Assembly: GCA_038237475.1 (NCBI GenBank)
Contig: JBBRYS010000006.1
Location: 186,001 to 250,000, forward strand
Direction of reading: 5' to 3'
DNA length: 64,000 nt
Origin: JAOAPY01 sp038237475
Lineage (GTDB): Bacteria; Acidobacteriota; Blastocatellia; Pyrinomonadales; Pyrinomonadaceae
Shown here: in pieces, positions 1 through 9,103 of the stretch
Layout of the letters: each line of letters begins with the position of its first letter
How positions within the stretch are numbered: position 1 is the stretch's first letter
Notes under the pieces: model-generated
Seen by the model: the letters and a program-made list of their open reading frames with translations, nothing else
Database searches by the model: none
What the model was told of the DNA's origin: nothing
Made by a program: the position numbers and the translations under genes

Positions 1-1128
1 TTGCTGCGCCGGACTCAGCACTACCTTTGAGATCGGAATCAGCGTCTTGTTGAATTTCGCATCCTGCACGTTTTTCAACATGGTCCGCTTCGAGCCTTTT
101 TCCTTCACCACGCGTTCGTCGTTGGGCAGGTTGAAAGCCGCGGTTTGCACACCGGTATTTCCTTCGCCGGCGCTGAAGACTTCATTGACCACTCGAATTG
201 GGGAGGCGGCACCGAGTTTTGGATTGCGATACTTCGCATCCATCGGCAGGTGATCTTCCAGCTCCTGCAGGTAGTGGCTGAACTTTTTCAGCTTGTTACT
301 TTCGGCTTCGTCGCGCAGCGTCACGTAAGCCTCGAACGCCGCTTTGTAGCCGAACAGTTCGTCTTCATATGTTTCGTAGGGTCCAATGGTGACTTCAATC
401 GGGGCGTCGAGATCCATCCAGGCCACATCGCTGTCGTAGTACTCGTTAGAGGCAAACGCCGCCGCTCGTTTATTGAGAAAAGTTTTCAACGTGGCATTGG
501 TTGTGAGCTGAGCTGCCTCGCGCAGGAGTTTGGCGGCCGGCTCCAGAAATTCACGATACTCTTCGCTGTAAGGAACGGCCATCAACTTCCCGCCCGCATC
601 GCGCCGGATCGCGTAAAAATATCCAATCGCTTTTTCCTTTTCCTGCGGGGTCAGAGTCGCCAGCCACGTATTGAATTCTTCTTTCGTAATGTCTGCCGGG
701 TAGAAGTTTGCCTGGTCCGGCTTGGCTGGCAGACCTTCGATGAAGGGTTCGTTGCTGTCCAACTGTGACCAGGGACCTTTATTGATCATGAAGTAATGCA
801 AGCGCTCGCGGCCAAGGGCACTGTGATCTTCTTCGAGCTTCTGGCGGAGCGCTTCGTTACCGCTCCAGACTTGCCGCAGGTAAAGCGGGTCAATCAACTT
901 TGCCGCGGCAATGATTTTCTGCAGCGCCCTGCGATCGTTAGGAGAAAGACGGGACGTGTCGGCCGTTAGTACCGTAGGCGCGAAGCGTCGAATTTTGGCA
1001 GTTACACCAGAATCGGCAGCCATACCTCGTTTGCTTCCCCTCTTTTGCGCGACCGTGGCGGCGGTGGCGAAACTTGTAATCACGAGCAGGCAGGTAATCT
1101 TCTTCAATCGGTGCATTAATCGGTGCAT
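1..1128 (-). CDS. M49 (dipeptidyl-peptidase III-like) peptidase, 5' part only
   Basis: The gene reads leftwards off the window edge; 376 N-terminal codons are present without a stop. The start is one of two ATGs four codons apart (1128 or 1116), inside a direct duplication of the start-site sequence. A hydrophobic export signal ends near a V-A-Q at about residue 24. Recognisable family stretches are YFMINKGPWSQLD and GPYETYEDELFGYKAAFEAY, which match the bacterial and plant Nudix-3-associated DPP III-like family (peptidase M49). These zinc enzymes remove dipeptides from oligopeptide N-termini. The zinc-binding HExxxH-type motif would lie beyond the left edge, so catalytic competence cannot be judged. 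The signal peptide implies a periplasmic or exported protein. Confidence 0.75.
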   Translation of the reverse strand, partial: MHRLMHRLKKITCLLVITSFATAATVAQKRGSKRGMAADSGVTAKIRRFAPTVLTADTSRLSPNDRRALQKIIAAAKLIDPLYLRQVWSGNEALRQKLEEDHSALGRERLHYFMINKGPWSQLDSNEPFIEGLPAKPDQANFYPADITKEEFNTWLATLTPQEKEKAIGYFYAIRRDAGGKLMAVPYSEEYREFLEPAAKLLREAAQLTTNATLKTFLNKRAAAFASNEYYDSDVAWMDLDAPIEVTIGPYETYEDELFGYKAAFEAYVTLRDEAESNKLKKFSHYLQELEDHLPMDAKYRNPKLGAASPIRVVNEVFSAGEGNTGVQTAAFNLPNDERVVKEKGSKRTMLKNVQDAKFNKTLIPISKVVLSPAQQ

Positions 1129-1222
1129 TTTTATTTTCTCTCTTTTGTTTTCATAGCGGAAAAACTTGAAAGTGCAATCATGTTAGCACCGAGCGGTTCT
1201 CAGTGTGCTTTCAACTAATCCC

Positions 1223-2674
1223 TCACAGTTGTTGCCGAGTTTTCAGAATCTTCACAAACGAACCAGTTCTCAGTTCCTCGCGGCTCAGGCTGGAAAGCTG
1301 CAGCGCTTCGGATTCCGAAATTGCACCGGAGTTCAGGGCTCGCAGAAAGTAATTCAAGAGACCCTGCCCGGTAGCTGCATCGTCAAAGACATCCCCTACC
1401 AGCGTCGCCTTGGCGGCTTTCTCGACAAAGTTGCGAAGCCGTTCAGAAGCTGCATCCAGGCTTTCGAGGAAAAATGAGTAAACAGCCGCGTAGCGCGTCG
1501 GCAGTTGGGCTGGATGCAGATCCCATCCCTGATAGAAAGCATTTGTCAGCGAATGCTGCACGTGATCGAAGTGTAGTTTCCACGCGCGATGAACGGTGTC
1601 CTGATTCTCCTCGTTCTGCTCGGCAGTCAGCGGTGGTCCATCCGCAGCCGCACGGTGTGGCGCTACCGGCATGATGTTCGTGGCCCCATCTGAAAGCCAG
1701 ATACCCGTGCCGGCAAATGACACCTGCATCATGTGTTTGGCGAAGTCACAAGCTGCATGCATCATGTGCTGGTGCGCGGCGGTAATGCTGCAACTGGCCG
1801 TGTAATCATAAGTGCCGAAGTGAGCTGCCACACAACGCCCGCGCGTTGCCTGCAGCAATAACGGCAGATTGATCCGCCCTTCAGAGTTGATAATCGATTG
1901 CGTCGTCTCGATCATCATTTCCATCTTCAGAGAGCCCGCGGCCAGTCCCGTTTTTTTCTCCAATTGATCAAATAGATCTGAGAGGAGCTCAGCCTGTTCC
2001 GGAATAGTAATTTTGGGCAGGGTGACCACGAAATTTGGCGGCAGTTTTCCGCCTGTCTTTTCCAGTAGCGTTGAGATGAAGATGTCGAGGGTTCTGACGC
2101 TGCGCTCACGTAGTTCTTCAGTGAAGGGCTTGATGCGGATACCAATGAATGGTGGCAGCGAATCGCGCTCCAGGCCGGCGGCAACCTCCAACGCGCCCTG
2201 GGCTGCGTGTCCGTCTTCTTCGCTGTCGGGGCGATTCCCGTAGCCGTCCTCGTAATCAATGCGAAAATCCTCGACCGGCTCGCGCGTCAGCTTTTCCCGA
2301 ACTCTCCCATAGATTGTGTGGGCCATCCAGGCTGCGGGTTCCACCTCTTTAATCGCTTCCGGGTTTTCCTCAAGCGTCCTGACCAGATCGGCAACACCCA
2401 AAGAGTCGCTCTCTGGTAAACGCTCTGAACCCTTTAGTCCGATGGCTCTCGCAAACGTCAGAAAGTCAGGGGCAAACTGTTCCAATGAGCGAATGGCCAG
2501 AGTCCCCAGGCGAGCTGCGGAATCAGCTTTGAAAAGATGAGCGCCACCGTAAACCGTGTGTACCGGTTGCCGGTGCCCTGTCTCTCCCGGATAGATCGCG
2601 GCAAAGTCGTTATTGCCTACTGCCAGCTTCGCACTCAGGTCTTTCACCTGTTTTTCGCTTAAGGAAATCTTCAT
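1223..2674 (-). CDS. Aldolase/citrate-lyase-like protein (DUF6986 type)
   Basis: The product is about 483 aa. I chose the ATG at 2674 because GAGGTGG lies just upstream, although the frame is open a further 19 codons. The middle of the protein carries stretches typical of the HpcH/HpaI-CitE TIM-barrel superfamily: KMEMMIETTQSI (candidate Mg-binding Glu) and HFGTYDYTAS (candidate metal-binding Asp), then a His-rich GITAAH/HQHMMHA segment. Acidobacterial relatives are often labelled 'phosphoenolpyruvate kinase' or DUF6986, but the sequence itself only supports a C-C lyase or PEP-type enolate-handling fold. The substrate is unknown. It lies about 180 bp downstream of an isocitrate dehydrogenase gene on the same strand, which fits central carbon metabolism. 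Confidence 0.7.
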   Translation of the reverse strand: MKISLSEKQVKDLSAKLAVGNNDFAAIYPGETGHRQPVHTVYGGAHLFKADSAARLGTLAIRSLEQFAPDFLTFARAIGLKGSERLPESDSLGVADLVRTLEENPEAIKEVEPAAWMAHTIYGRVREKLTREPVEDFRIDYEDGYGNRPDSEEDGHAAQGALEVAAGLERDSLPPFIGIRIKPFTEELRERSVRTLDIFISTLLEKTGGKLPPNFVVTLPKITIPEQAELLSDLFDQLEKKTGLAAGSLKMEMMIETTQSIINSEGRINLPLLLQATRGRCVAAHFGTYDYTASCSITAAHQHMMHAACDFAKHMMQVSFAGTGIWLSDGATNIMPVAPHRAAADGPPLTAEQNEENQDTVHRAWKLHFDHVQHSLTNAFYQGWDLHPAQLPTRYAAVYSFFLESLDAASERLRNFVEKAAKATLVGDVFDDAATGQGLLNYFLRALNSGAISESEALQLSSLSREELRTGSFVKILKTRQQL

Positions 2675-2851
2675 AACCACCTCATTTTTATTATGAGCAG
2701 TGACTCTATTACAGGGCCGCGGAAAGTCCAAAACACCAGCCGCGGCTTTCCGCGAATGACGCGGAACAGATTTCTAACTCTTGGTCCGCGCACATTAGCG
2801 TCAGTCCGCGGCTAATTGATTCGTCTGGATCAATCGCTGACACCCGATCGA

Positions 2852-3853
2852 TCACTTCATCTGCGCAATGATCGCGTCGGCAAACTCAGAGGTGCGTGCC
2901 GTGCCGCCAATGTCACGCGTGCGCACAGAGCCTTCCGCAAAAACCTTGAGCAGCGCCGCCTCAGTCAGATCCGCCGCTTCGCGTTCACCCAAATGACGCA
3001 GCATGAGAATGGCTGACTGCAGCAAGGCTGTGGGATTGGCAATTCCCTGTCCGGCAATGTCGGGCGCCGATCCATGCACCGCTTCAAACATGGCGCCTTT
3101 CTCACCGATGTTTGCTCCCGGCACTAAACCAAGTCCACCGATTAGTCCGGCACATAAATCCGACACGATGTCGCCGTATAGATTTTCGAGCAGCATGACA
3201 TCGAACTGTTCCGGGCGCATTACCAGTTGCATGCAGGCGTTGTCGATGATCTTGTCGTCAGCTTCAATCTCCGGATACTCGGTCGCAACTTTCCGGAAGC
3301 AGTCGAGGAACAACCCGTCCGACAACTTCATAATGTTGGCTTTGTGGCCGCAGGTAATTTTCTTACGGCCCTCGCGGCGCGAGTACTCGAAAGCAAAGCG
3401 AGCAATACGTGTCGAGGCTTTCTCGGTAATGATCTTCAAACTCTCGACCACGCCGGGAACTACTACGTGTTCCAGACCCGCGTACAAGCTTTCAGTATTC
3501 TCACGGACAATTACCAGATTGAGTTCAGGATAGCGACAGGGCACATTTGGCAGGGCCCGGATGGGACGCAGGTTTGCGTACAGGTCGAGTGCTTTGCGCA
3601 GTCCTACGTTGACGGAGGTAAAGCCTTTGCCGATTGGCGTAGTGACGGGTCCTTTCAGCGCGACTTTGTTTTTCAGAATCGAATCGAGCAGTGCCTGCGG
3701 CAGGGTTTCGCCAAATTTTTCCAGCGCCTGTGCTCCGGCGAAATGGGTTTCCCATTCAAATTCGACACCCGTAGCTTCAATGATGCGCACCACGTTGGCG
3801 GCGATTTCGGGGCCGATGCCATCGCCCGGAATCAGTGTGATAGTATGCTTCAT
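2852..3853 (-). CDS. NAD-dependent isocitrate dehydrogenase (isopropylmalate/isocitrate DH family)
   Basis: A 333-aa beta-decarboxylating dehydrogenase, near the family length. It starts with the LIPGDGIGPEI motif and contains VIVRENTESLYAGLEH, HKANIMKLSDGLF (catalytic Lys region), NLYGDIVSDLCAGL (Asp metal ligands) and FEAVHGSAPDIAGQGIANP. The ENTE-type phosphorylation loop and the VVPGVVESLKIIT stretch favour the mitochondrial-type NAD-isocitrate dehydrogenase over 3-isopropylmalate dehydrogenase; homoisocitrate dehydrogenase is an alternative. The reaction is isocitrate to 2-oxoglutarate plus CO2 in the TCA cycle, in the cytoplasm. The divergent neighbour is the glycine oxidase gene 160 bp away. 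Confidence 0.85.
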   Translation of the reverse strand: MKHTITLIPGDGIGPEIAANVVRIIEATGVEFEWETHFAGAQALEKFGETLPQALLDSILKNKVALKGPVTTPIGKGFTSVNVGLRKALDLYANLRPIRALPNVPCRYPELNLVIVRENTESLYAGLEHVVVPGVVESLKIITEKASTRIARFAFEYSRREGRKKITCGHKANIMKLSDGLFLDCFRKVATEYPEIEADDKIIDNACMQLVMRPEQFDVMLLENLYGDIVSDLCAGLIGGLGLVPGANIGEKGAMFEAVHGSAPDIAGQGIANPTALLQSAILMLRHLGEREAADLTEAALLKVFAEGSVRTRDIGGTARTSEFADAIIAQMK

Positions 3854-4015
3854 AATCGATTTAGTCCTGGATTTTCAGTCTTTGGACTTTGTTAAGATCT
3901 CTCCCGGCGTTTGTTTTCGGTGAGGAAAAGGATAAGCGCACGAGGCGTAACTGACAACCTCGCGAGCAAACACCTGTCTAACTGAAGGACGAAAATCGAG
4001 CTGGGAAATAATCCG

Positions 4016-5167
4016 TTGGAAACATTTCAAGCTCACGATACCGCTGACGTAGTCATAGTTGGTGGCGGTATCATCGGATTGATGATTGCACGCGCGTTGA
4101 CTAAACGCGGCGTCTCGGATGTCATGCTCATCGAGCGCGGCAACCTGGGTGCTGCGGCATCGTATGCTGCGGGCGGAATGCTGGCACCACAGGCGGAAGC
4201 AGACCGCGCGGACGAATTCTTTGCGTTTGCCTGCCTGAGCCGTGATCTTTATCCAACGCTCAGCCGCGAGTTAATCGATGAAACCGGCATCGATGTCGAG
4301 CTTGATACGACCGGGACTCTCTACCTCGGGTTTTCCGCAACTGACGAGGCTCAGATTGAGAAACGCTATCAGTGGCAAACTCAGGCCGGACTTTCCGTCG
4401 CGAGGCTGAGCTCTGCCGAAGCGCGGCGGCTTGAGCCGGCCATCGCCGAAAACGTTCGCACTGCGCTCTTGTTTCCCAAAGATATTCAAGTAGACAATCG
4501 TCGCCTGTTGGCGGCACTGGTGACGGCCAACACCAACTCCGGAGTGAAACTCCGTACCGGCACGGAGGTTTTGTCGGTGCGCACTGAAGCCGAACGCGTG
4601 ACGGGGGTGTCAACGTCGAAAGGATTTGTGAACACGCGCTCCGTGGTTTTGGCTGCAGGCGCCTGGACTTCCCTGATCCCAGCCACCGGCTCGGCTCAAA
4701 TCTCGAGAGGGGTCAGGGTCGAACCCGTGCGCGGACAGATGTTGTCCTTTACGACAACGCCGCGACTGGCGCGTCACGTCCTCTACAGTCCGCGCGGCTA
4801 CCTCGTGCCGCGACTGGATGGCCGTGTGCTGGCAGGCTCGACGACCGAACGCGTGGGTTTTTCCAGGCAAGTGACGGCGGCCGGTATGCAAATAATACTG
4901 TCTCACGCGGGTGAGATCGCACCCGCGCTGGCCTCGCTTGAAATCAGTGACAGTTGGTCCGGGTTTCGCCCCCATGCTGAGGATGATTTACCCGTGCTGG
5001 GTGAGGCTGCGTGTAAGGGGTTATTTTATGCGACCGGGCATTATCGGAACGGCATCCTACTCGCGCCGCTGACAGGCCAGTTGCTAGCTGAAGCGATAAT
5101 CGATAATGTTTCACCTCTGCTCGGCCCGTTTGCTCCAGAACGATTTTATGTCGAGGACGCGCGCTAA
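4016..5167 (+). CDS. thiO: Glycine oxidase ThiO (FAD-dependent)
   Basis: A 383-aa DAO-family flavoprotein. The N-terminus (about residues 9-28) has the FAD dinucleotide-binding motif VIVGGGIIGLMIARAL. The C-terminus has GHYRNGILLAPLTG, characteristic of ThiO. The family oxidises glycine to iminoacetate for the thiazole moiety of thiamine. The start is a TTG at 4016, because no in-frame ATG precedes the FAD motif. No other thiamine genes and no TPP riboswitch were seen nearby, so thiamine synthesis is the family role and not shown by context. The next gene begins 16 bp after the stop, suggesting co-transcription with the redox cluster. Confidence 0.85.
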   Translation: METFQAHDTADVVIVGGGIIGLMIARALTKRGVSDVMLIERGNLGAAASYAAGGMLAPQAEADRADEFFAFACLSRDLYPTLSRELIDETGIDVELDTTGTLYLGFSATDEAQIEKRYQWQTQAGLSVARLSSAEARRLEPAIAENVRTALLFPKDIQVDNRRLLAALVTANTNSGVKLRTGTEVLSVRTEAERVTGVSTSKGFVNTRSVVLAAGAWTSLIPATGSAQISRGVRVEPVRGQMLSFTTTPRLARHVLYSPRGYLVPRLDGRVLAGSTTERVGFSRQVTAAGMQIILSHAGEIAPALASLEISDSWSGFRPHAEDDLPVLGEAACKGLFYATGHYRNGILLAPLTGQLLAEAIIDNVSPLLGPFAPERFYVEDAR

Positions 5168-5183
5168 ATTAGCCAGGCTTCTC

Positions 5184-6539
5184 ATGAACTTCCATCTTGA
5201 TATAGAAAGACGCCCTTACCGGCCGGAGTTATGGTTCGGCTTTGGTCTTGCTTTTTGTCTTCTGCTCTGGGCTGCGCCCGGTTTCGCTCAATCAGGAAGA
5301 GCGAAGGAGGTTCCCGCCCCTTCCGTCGACATCCGGCCCGCGCAGGCGCTCTATGAAGAAGCAAACAACTACGTCACGAAGAAGTACGAAGACTTTAACC
5401 GGCGGAATGTTTCCTTCGACCCGCGCCTTGAAGCGTCAGTCCGGCAGGAACAGAAGGAAGTAGCGGCGCTCAATGCGGCAACGCTTGCGAATCGCGGCGC
5501 CCCCGCCGGTGACGAGCTTTATTATCTGGGTCTGCTTCATCACCTGGCTGATAATTCCGATGCAGCGCTCGTCGCGCTGCGCGAGTTTGTGACCCGTCAA
5601 CCCCAGGGAGAACTTGCGCAAATCGCGCGCGCGGCAATTGTGGTCCATGCACTTAAGAAGAATCTGCTGACCGAAGCAGAGAGTACGCTGGCTAGGTACG
5701 CGCAGCAGCAGCCGCAAAACCAGCAGGAACGTTATGGCCTGGAGATTCTGGCGGCTGACGCTTTTAGTAAAGAAAAGAATTATGAACACATGGCTGCGCA
5801 TGCAGCGGATATGTTTGCCGCAGCCAGGCTCCTGGCTGAAACCAAAATCGAACCGCTCAAGCGCGACCAGATGTTGTTTAAGAGCACTCTCTTTCTCTCG
5901 GAATCGTATCGCAAGCTCGGTAAGAAAGAATTCGCCGTCAACGCTATTCAGGAACTGCGGAAACTCGCCGTCAGTTTGCCATCCGGAAATCTCTACAAGT
6001 TAGCCACGGGCCGCCTGCTGGAAGTTGATCCCAGCGTCGATCCTGTCAAGGTTTTCGAGGAAGGCCTGCAGCGGTCGACAGTCAATGCGCCCGAAATCGC
6101 AGCGGACCAATGGCTGGACCACAATCCGAGTAAGCTGTCGGATCTTAACGGGCAAGTAGTGTTGCTTGATTTCTGGGCGCCCTGGTGCGGACCGTGTCGC
6201 TTTACTTTTCCCAAGCTCAAGTCATGGCATGACAAATACCAAAAGGATGGACTGGTAATTCTGGGGCTCACCAACTACTTCGGCGAGATCGAGGGGCACA
6301 GCGTCACGCGCGATCAGGAGTTGGCATATCTGAAGGATTTTAAGAAAAAGAATCATCTGCCCTATGGCTTTGCGATTGCCAATTCGCGCGCCAACAATAA
6401 CAATTACGGGGTCTACTCGATCCCGATGTCATTCCTGATCGATCGACGAGGTACGGTGCGATTCATAACTTTCGGGTCGGGAGAAGAACAGTCCATAGCT
6501 CTCGGTAAGATGATAAAAAAATTGCTCGACGATCGATAA
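5184..6539 (+). CDS. Secreted TlpA-family thioredoxin with N-terminal helical repeat region
   Basis: From ATG 5184 the product is about 451 aa; ATG 5148 and an earlier one overlapping thiO are possible but lack better ribosome sites. A signal peptide is visible (hydrophobic core FGLAFCLLLWAAPGFAQ). The next ~290 residues are Ala/Leu/Glu-rich and helical, resembling TPR-like scaffolds. The C-terminal ~150 residues are a TlpA/ResA thioredoxin domain with the intact active site FWAPWCGPCRF (Cys about 334 and 337) and the cis-Pro segment YSIPMSFLIDRRG. It is probably a periplasmic disulfide reductase or cytochrome c maturation partner. It belongs to a run with a CcdA-TlpA fusion and a second redoxin. 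Confidence 0.8.
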   Translation: MNFHLDIERRPYRPELWFGFGLAFCLLLWAAPGFAQSGRAKEVPAPSVDIRPAQALYEEANNYVTKKYEDFNRRNVSFDPRLEASVRQEQKEVAALNAATLANRGAPAGDELYYLGLLHHLADNSDAALVALREFVTRQPQGELAQIARAAIVVHALKKNLLTEAESTLARYAQQQPQNQQERYGLEILAADAFSKEKNYEHMAAHAADMFAAARLLAETKIEPLKRDQMLFKSTLFLSESYRKLGKKEFAVNAIQELRKLAVSLPSGNLYKLATGRLLEVDPSVDPVKVFEEGLQRSTVNAPEIAADQWLDHNPSKLSDLNGQVVLLDFWAPWCGPCRFTFPKLKSWHDKYQKDGLVILGLTNYFGEIEGHSVTRDQELAYLKDFKKKNHLPYGFAIANSRANNNNYGVYSIPMSFLIDRRGTVRFITFGSGEEQSIALGKMIKKLLDDR

Positions 6540-6662
6540 AGAAGAAGTCGGGATCGGAAGCCGAGCTGCTTTGGCATCATGGTTTCAATTTCAACGGGAC
6601 AACCTTTCGCGATCTCAAGTTAGGCCGCAATGGAGACTCCCTGCCAACCTCAGGCATCCGTA

Positions 6663-7157
6663 ATGAGAAAGACAATTTACCGCGTGCATACCTGGCTGGG
6701 AATAATCGTGGCCATACCGGTCCTCGCATGGGCGTCAAGCGGATTGCTTTATGCCTGGCCTAATGCAGTCGAAGGAGGCAAGATTGAAAGCATTCGCACG
6801 GAGTCGGTGCGCATCACGCCAAGGGAGGCGCTGGCTCGGGCCAATGATTTCACTGGGAGACAATTGCCAACCACCGCTCTGACGCTGCTCATGCGTGAAG
6901 GGCGACCTGTATATCAGGCTGTTGGTGGCATGGGAGCAGATTCGCTCCTGATTGATTCAGAAACAGGGGCAGTGATGAAGGCACCGCCACCCGGAAAGCT
7001 TACCCGCTATTTTCGAGAGGCCCATTTTTATTATTTTGCCGGCACCTGGCAGGTGCCATTATTGGTCGGATTCGCCGCATTGGCGTTCCTTTCCGCCTCT
7101 TCAGGCATCTATCTCAACCTGACACTGGGGTGGCGGCGCCGGCGAGACAGGCAGTGA
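6663..7157 (+). CDS. PepSY-domain membrane protein
   Basis: About 164 aa from ATG 6663 (an upstream in-frame ATG at 6630 follows an AGG). It begins MRKTIYRVHTWLGI, the opening of PepSY-associated transmembrane proteins, with one N-terminal and one C-terminal membrane helix (GTWQVPLLVGFAALAFLSAS) ending in a basic WRRRRDRQ tail. The ~100-residue loop between them contains the PepSY-like segment ITPREALARANDF and LLIDSETGAV and is probably periplasmic. Relatives occur with siderophore/ferric reductase or heme-redox systems. Here the neighbours are thioredoxin-type genes. Substrate and precise role are unknown. Confidence 0.65.
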   Translation: MRKTIYRVHTWLGIIVAIPVLAWASSGLLYAWPNAVEGGKIESIRTESVRITPREALARANDFTGRQLPTTALTLLMREGRPVYQAVGGMGADSLLIDSETGAVMKAPPPGKLTRYFREAHFYYFAGTWQVPLLVGFAALAFLSASSGIYLNLTLGWRRRRDRQ

Positions 7158-7242
7158 GACCAATAGTTCGCGGCATTCCTGCGATTCAGCGCTCCACCTA
7201 AACTAACGGTTTGAGTAACACGTCAGTATAATCAGCGTAATT

Positions 7243-8472
7243 ATGCAGAGTTCAAACATTACCATCTGGTTGGCGTTCGCGGCCGGAGCTTTGTCGTTTC
7301 TGTCTCCCTGCGTCCTGCCGCTCGTGCCTGGATACATATCACTAATGTCCGGCATCAGTATCGATAATTTGAAAGAGGGAACAAAGACCGGCGCTCGAAA
7401 GGCCGTGATGTTGAATTCGCTTGCTTTCAACGCCGGCCTGTCCGTAATTTTCCTGACACTCGGCACTGCTGCCGGCTGGCTTGGGGCAGCAATCATTAAT
7501 AATTTCTGGGTGCGAATGATCGGCGGTTTGGTGATCATAGCGTTTGGCTTGCAGTTAATTGGCCTGCTGAAGATTGGTGCGCTTTACAAAGACACGCGCA
7601 TGTTTTCGAACGAAAAACCGCGCGGCCTGCTGGGCTCGTTGACGTTGGGGATAGCGTTTGCGGCCGGTTGGACTCCATGCATCGGACCCATCCTGGGTGG
7701 CATCATTGGGCTGGCGGCTACCAGCGGAGGTTGGCGCAGCGGCCTGACACTTTCAGCTTTCTATTCGGCAGGACTGGCAGTGCCTTTTCTGCTTACCGGG
7801 CTGGGCATCAACCAATTCCTGGGCTTCTATTCAAAGTTCCGCAAACACCTCCACAAGGTCGAAGTAGTCTCGGGGATTGTTCTCATCCTGATCGGGTTGC
7901 TGGTGATGACAAACAAGACCACCCTGCTGACCAGCGGCTGGGTGGCGAAATATATTCCCAACGCCGAGAATTTGATCGCGGTCAAACCCTCCGATCCCGC
8001 TGCCGCTACTTCGCAGGCGAGCCAGTATCCCTCGGCACCTGACGTGGAAATGACTACGCTCGACGGCAAGGCTTTTCGACTAAGCGAGCTCAAAGGGCGC
8101 GTAGTGCTGGTCAATTTTTGGGCCACCTGGTGCGGGCCATGCCGTTCAGAAGTGCCCGAGTTCAATGCCCTGCAGCAGGCGTTCGAAGCGAAGGGCTTTT
8201 CGATTCTGGGAATTTCAACTTCAGCCGGAGATACGCCCGAAGTCATTCAACAATTTCAAAAGGATCTGCCACAGCAGTACACCGTATTGCGTGGCAACGA
8301 TGAAGTAGGCACAAAGTTCGGCAACGGTCCCGGTCTGCCGATAACATACGTGATCGATCGTTCAGGTCGTATTCGGCAAACGTTCTATGGCCCACGCACG
8401 CGCGATGTCTTCGAGGCAGCGGTCAAGCCTCTGCTCGAGGAGACGGTTGCGACAGCACAAAATGGTAATTAA
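7243..8472 (+). CDS. CcdA-type transmembrane electron carrier fused to a TlpA thioredoxin domain
   Basis: A 409-aa fusion. Residues 1-230 are a CcdA/DsbD-beta-like six-helix domain with the two signature Cys motifs SFLSPCVLPLVPGY and GWTPCIGPILGG, which pass electrons from cytoplasmic thioredoxin across the membrane. After a short linker (about 240-262) comes a thioredoxin domain with FWATWCGPCRSE (Cys about 297 and 300) and the cis-Pro LPITYVIDRSG. The fusion puts membrane reductant and periplasmic acceptor in one chain and suits reductive cytochrome c maturation or disulfide repair. There is no clear Shine-Dalgarno; a TATAAT at 7227-7232 sits only 11 bp before the ATG, so a near-leaderless transcript is possible. 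The next gene follows after 10 bp. Confidence 0.88.
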   Translation: MQSSNITIWLAFAAGALSFLSPCVLPLVPGYISLMSGISIDNLKEGTKTGARKAVMLNSLAFNAGLSVIFLTLGTAAGWLGAAIINNFWVRMIGGLVIIAFGLQLIGLLKIGALYKDTRMFSNEKPRGLLGSLTLGIAFAAGWTPCIGPILGGIIGLAATSGGWRSGLTLSAFYSAGLAVPFLLTGLGINQFLGFYSKFRKHLHKVEVVSGIVLILIGLLVMTNKTTLLTSGWVAKYIPNAENLIAVKPSDPAAATSQASQYPSAPDVEMTTLDGKAFRLSELKGRVVLVNFWATWCGPCRSEVPEFNALQQAFEAKGFSILGISTSAGDTPEVIQQFQKDLPQQYTVLRGNDEVGTKFGNGPGLPITYVIDRSGRIRQTFYGPRTRDVFEAAVKPLLEETVATAQNGN

Positions 8473-8482
8473 GGAGTAAGGC

Positions 8483-9103
8483 ATGACTAGACTTGGTATC
8501 CTGGCTCTTTTCCTTTTGCTTGTAATTGCTCCGGGCGTTGCTCCGGCACAGGACGGTCACGAATACTCACCGCTGCAGGAAAAGACCGTTAATTACAAAG
8601 AGTGGAAGTTGAATAATTTAAGTGACGATCAGCCGGTGGCACTGCGTTCGTTATTGCAGGGCAAGAAGCTGGTGATGGTGCTTTACTTTGCTCCCTGGTG
8701 TCCGAACTGGCGCAATGAAGCGCCGGTTGCAGCCAGGCTCTATGAGAAATACAAGAGCCAGGGATTCGAGATCGTCGGCGTCAGCGAGTACGGTTCACGC
8801 GCCGAGGTGAAGGAATTCTTTGGACCCGCGGGCCCGCCTTATCCGGTCGTTTCGGAATCGGAAGCGCGCGAAGATCGCGAGAAGACACCACATTACGGAT
8901 ATCGCCAGGCAACGGGTGACACTCGCAAGTGGGGCTCACCCTACAACGTCTTCCTGGATCCAGCCACCTGCAGCAAAAGTGGCGAAGTTGTAGCCGAAAA
9001 GGCCTGGGTCGTAAATGGTGAATTGATCGAAGCCGATGTTGACAAGTTCATTGCCGATCACCTCAAGCCCACCTCCACCGCGATAGTCCCCTGCAAGAAT
9101 TAG
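8483..9103 (+). CDS. Secreted redoxin/TlpA-like protein lacking the second active-site Cys
   Basis: A 206-aa exported protein with a good AAGGAG ribosome site and a signal peptide (ILALFLLLVIAPGVAPAQ). The thioredoxin-fold core is clear (VLYFAPWCPNWRNEAP, then SPYNVFLDPATC around the cis-Pro), but the CxxC motif reads C-P-N-W. Only the first Cys (about residue 73) remains; another Cys lies at DPATC. A one-Cys arrangement would prevent a classical intramolecular disulfide and suggests a peroxiredoxin-like, mixed-disulfide or binding role. It sits 10 bp behind the CcdA-TlpA fusion and is almost certainly in the same operon. Confidence 0.75.
   Translation: MTRLGILALFLLLVIAPGVAPAQDGHEYSPLQEKTVNYKEWKLNNLSDDQPVALRSLLQGKKLVMVLYFAPWCPNWRNEAPVAARLYEKYKSQGFEIVGVSEYGSRAEVKEFFGPAGPPYPVVSESEAREDREKTPHYGYRQATGDTRKWGSPYNVFLDPATCSKSGEVVAEKAWVVNGELIEADVDKFIADHLKPTSTAIVPCKN

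Noticed and set aside
3854..4015. TPP riboswitch before thiO
   Set aside because: No CUGAGA-type thi-box core or matching helices could be found in this short divergent gap.
5106..5183. Upstream start of the TlpA protein overlapping thiO
   Set aside because: It would overlap the ThiO C-terminus by about 60 bp and place 26 residues before the signal peptide.
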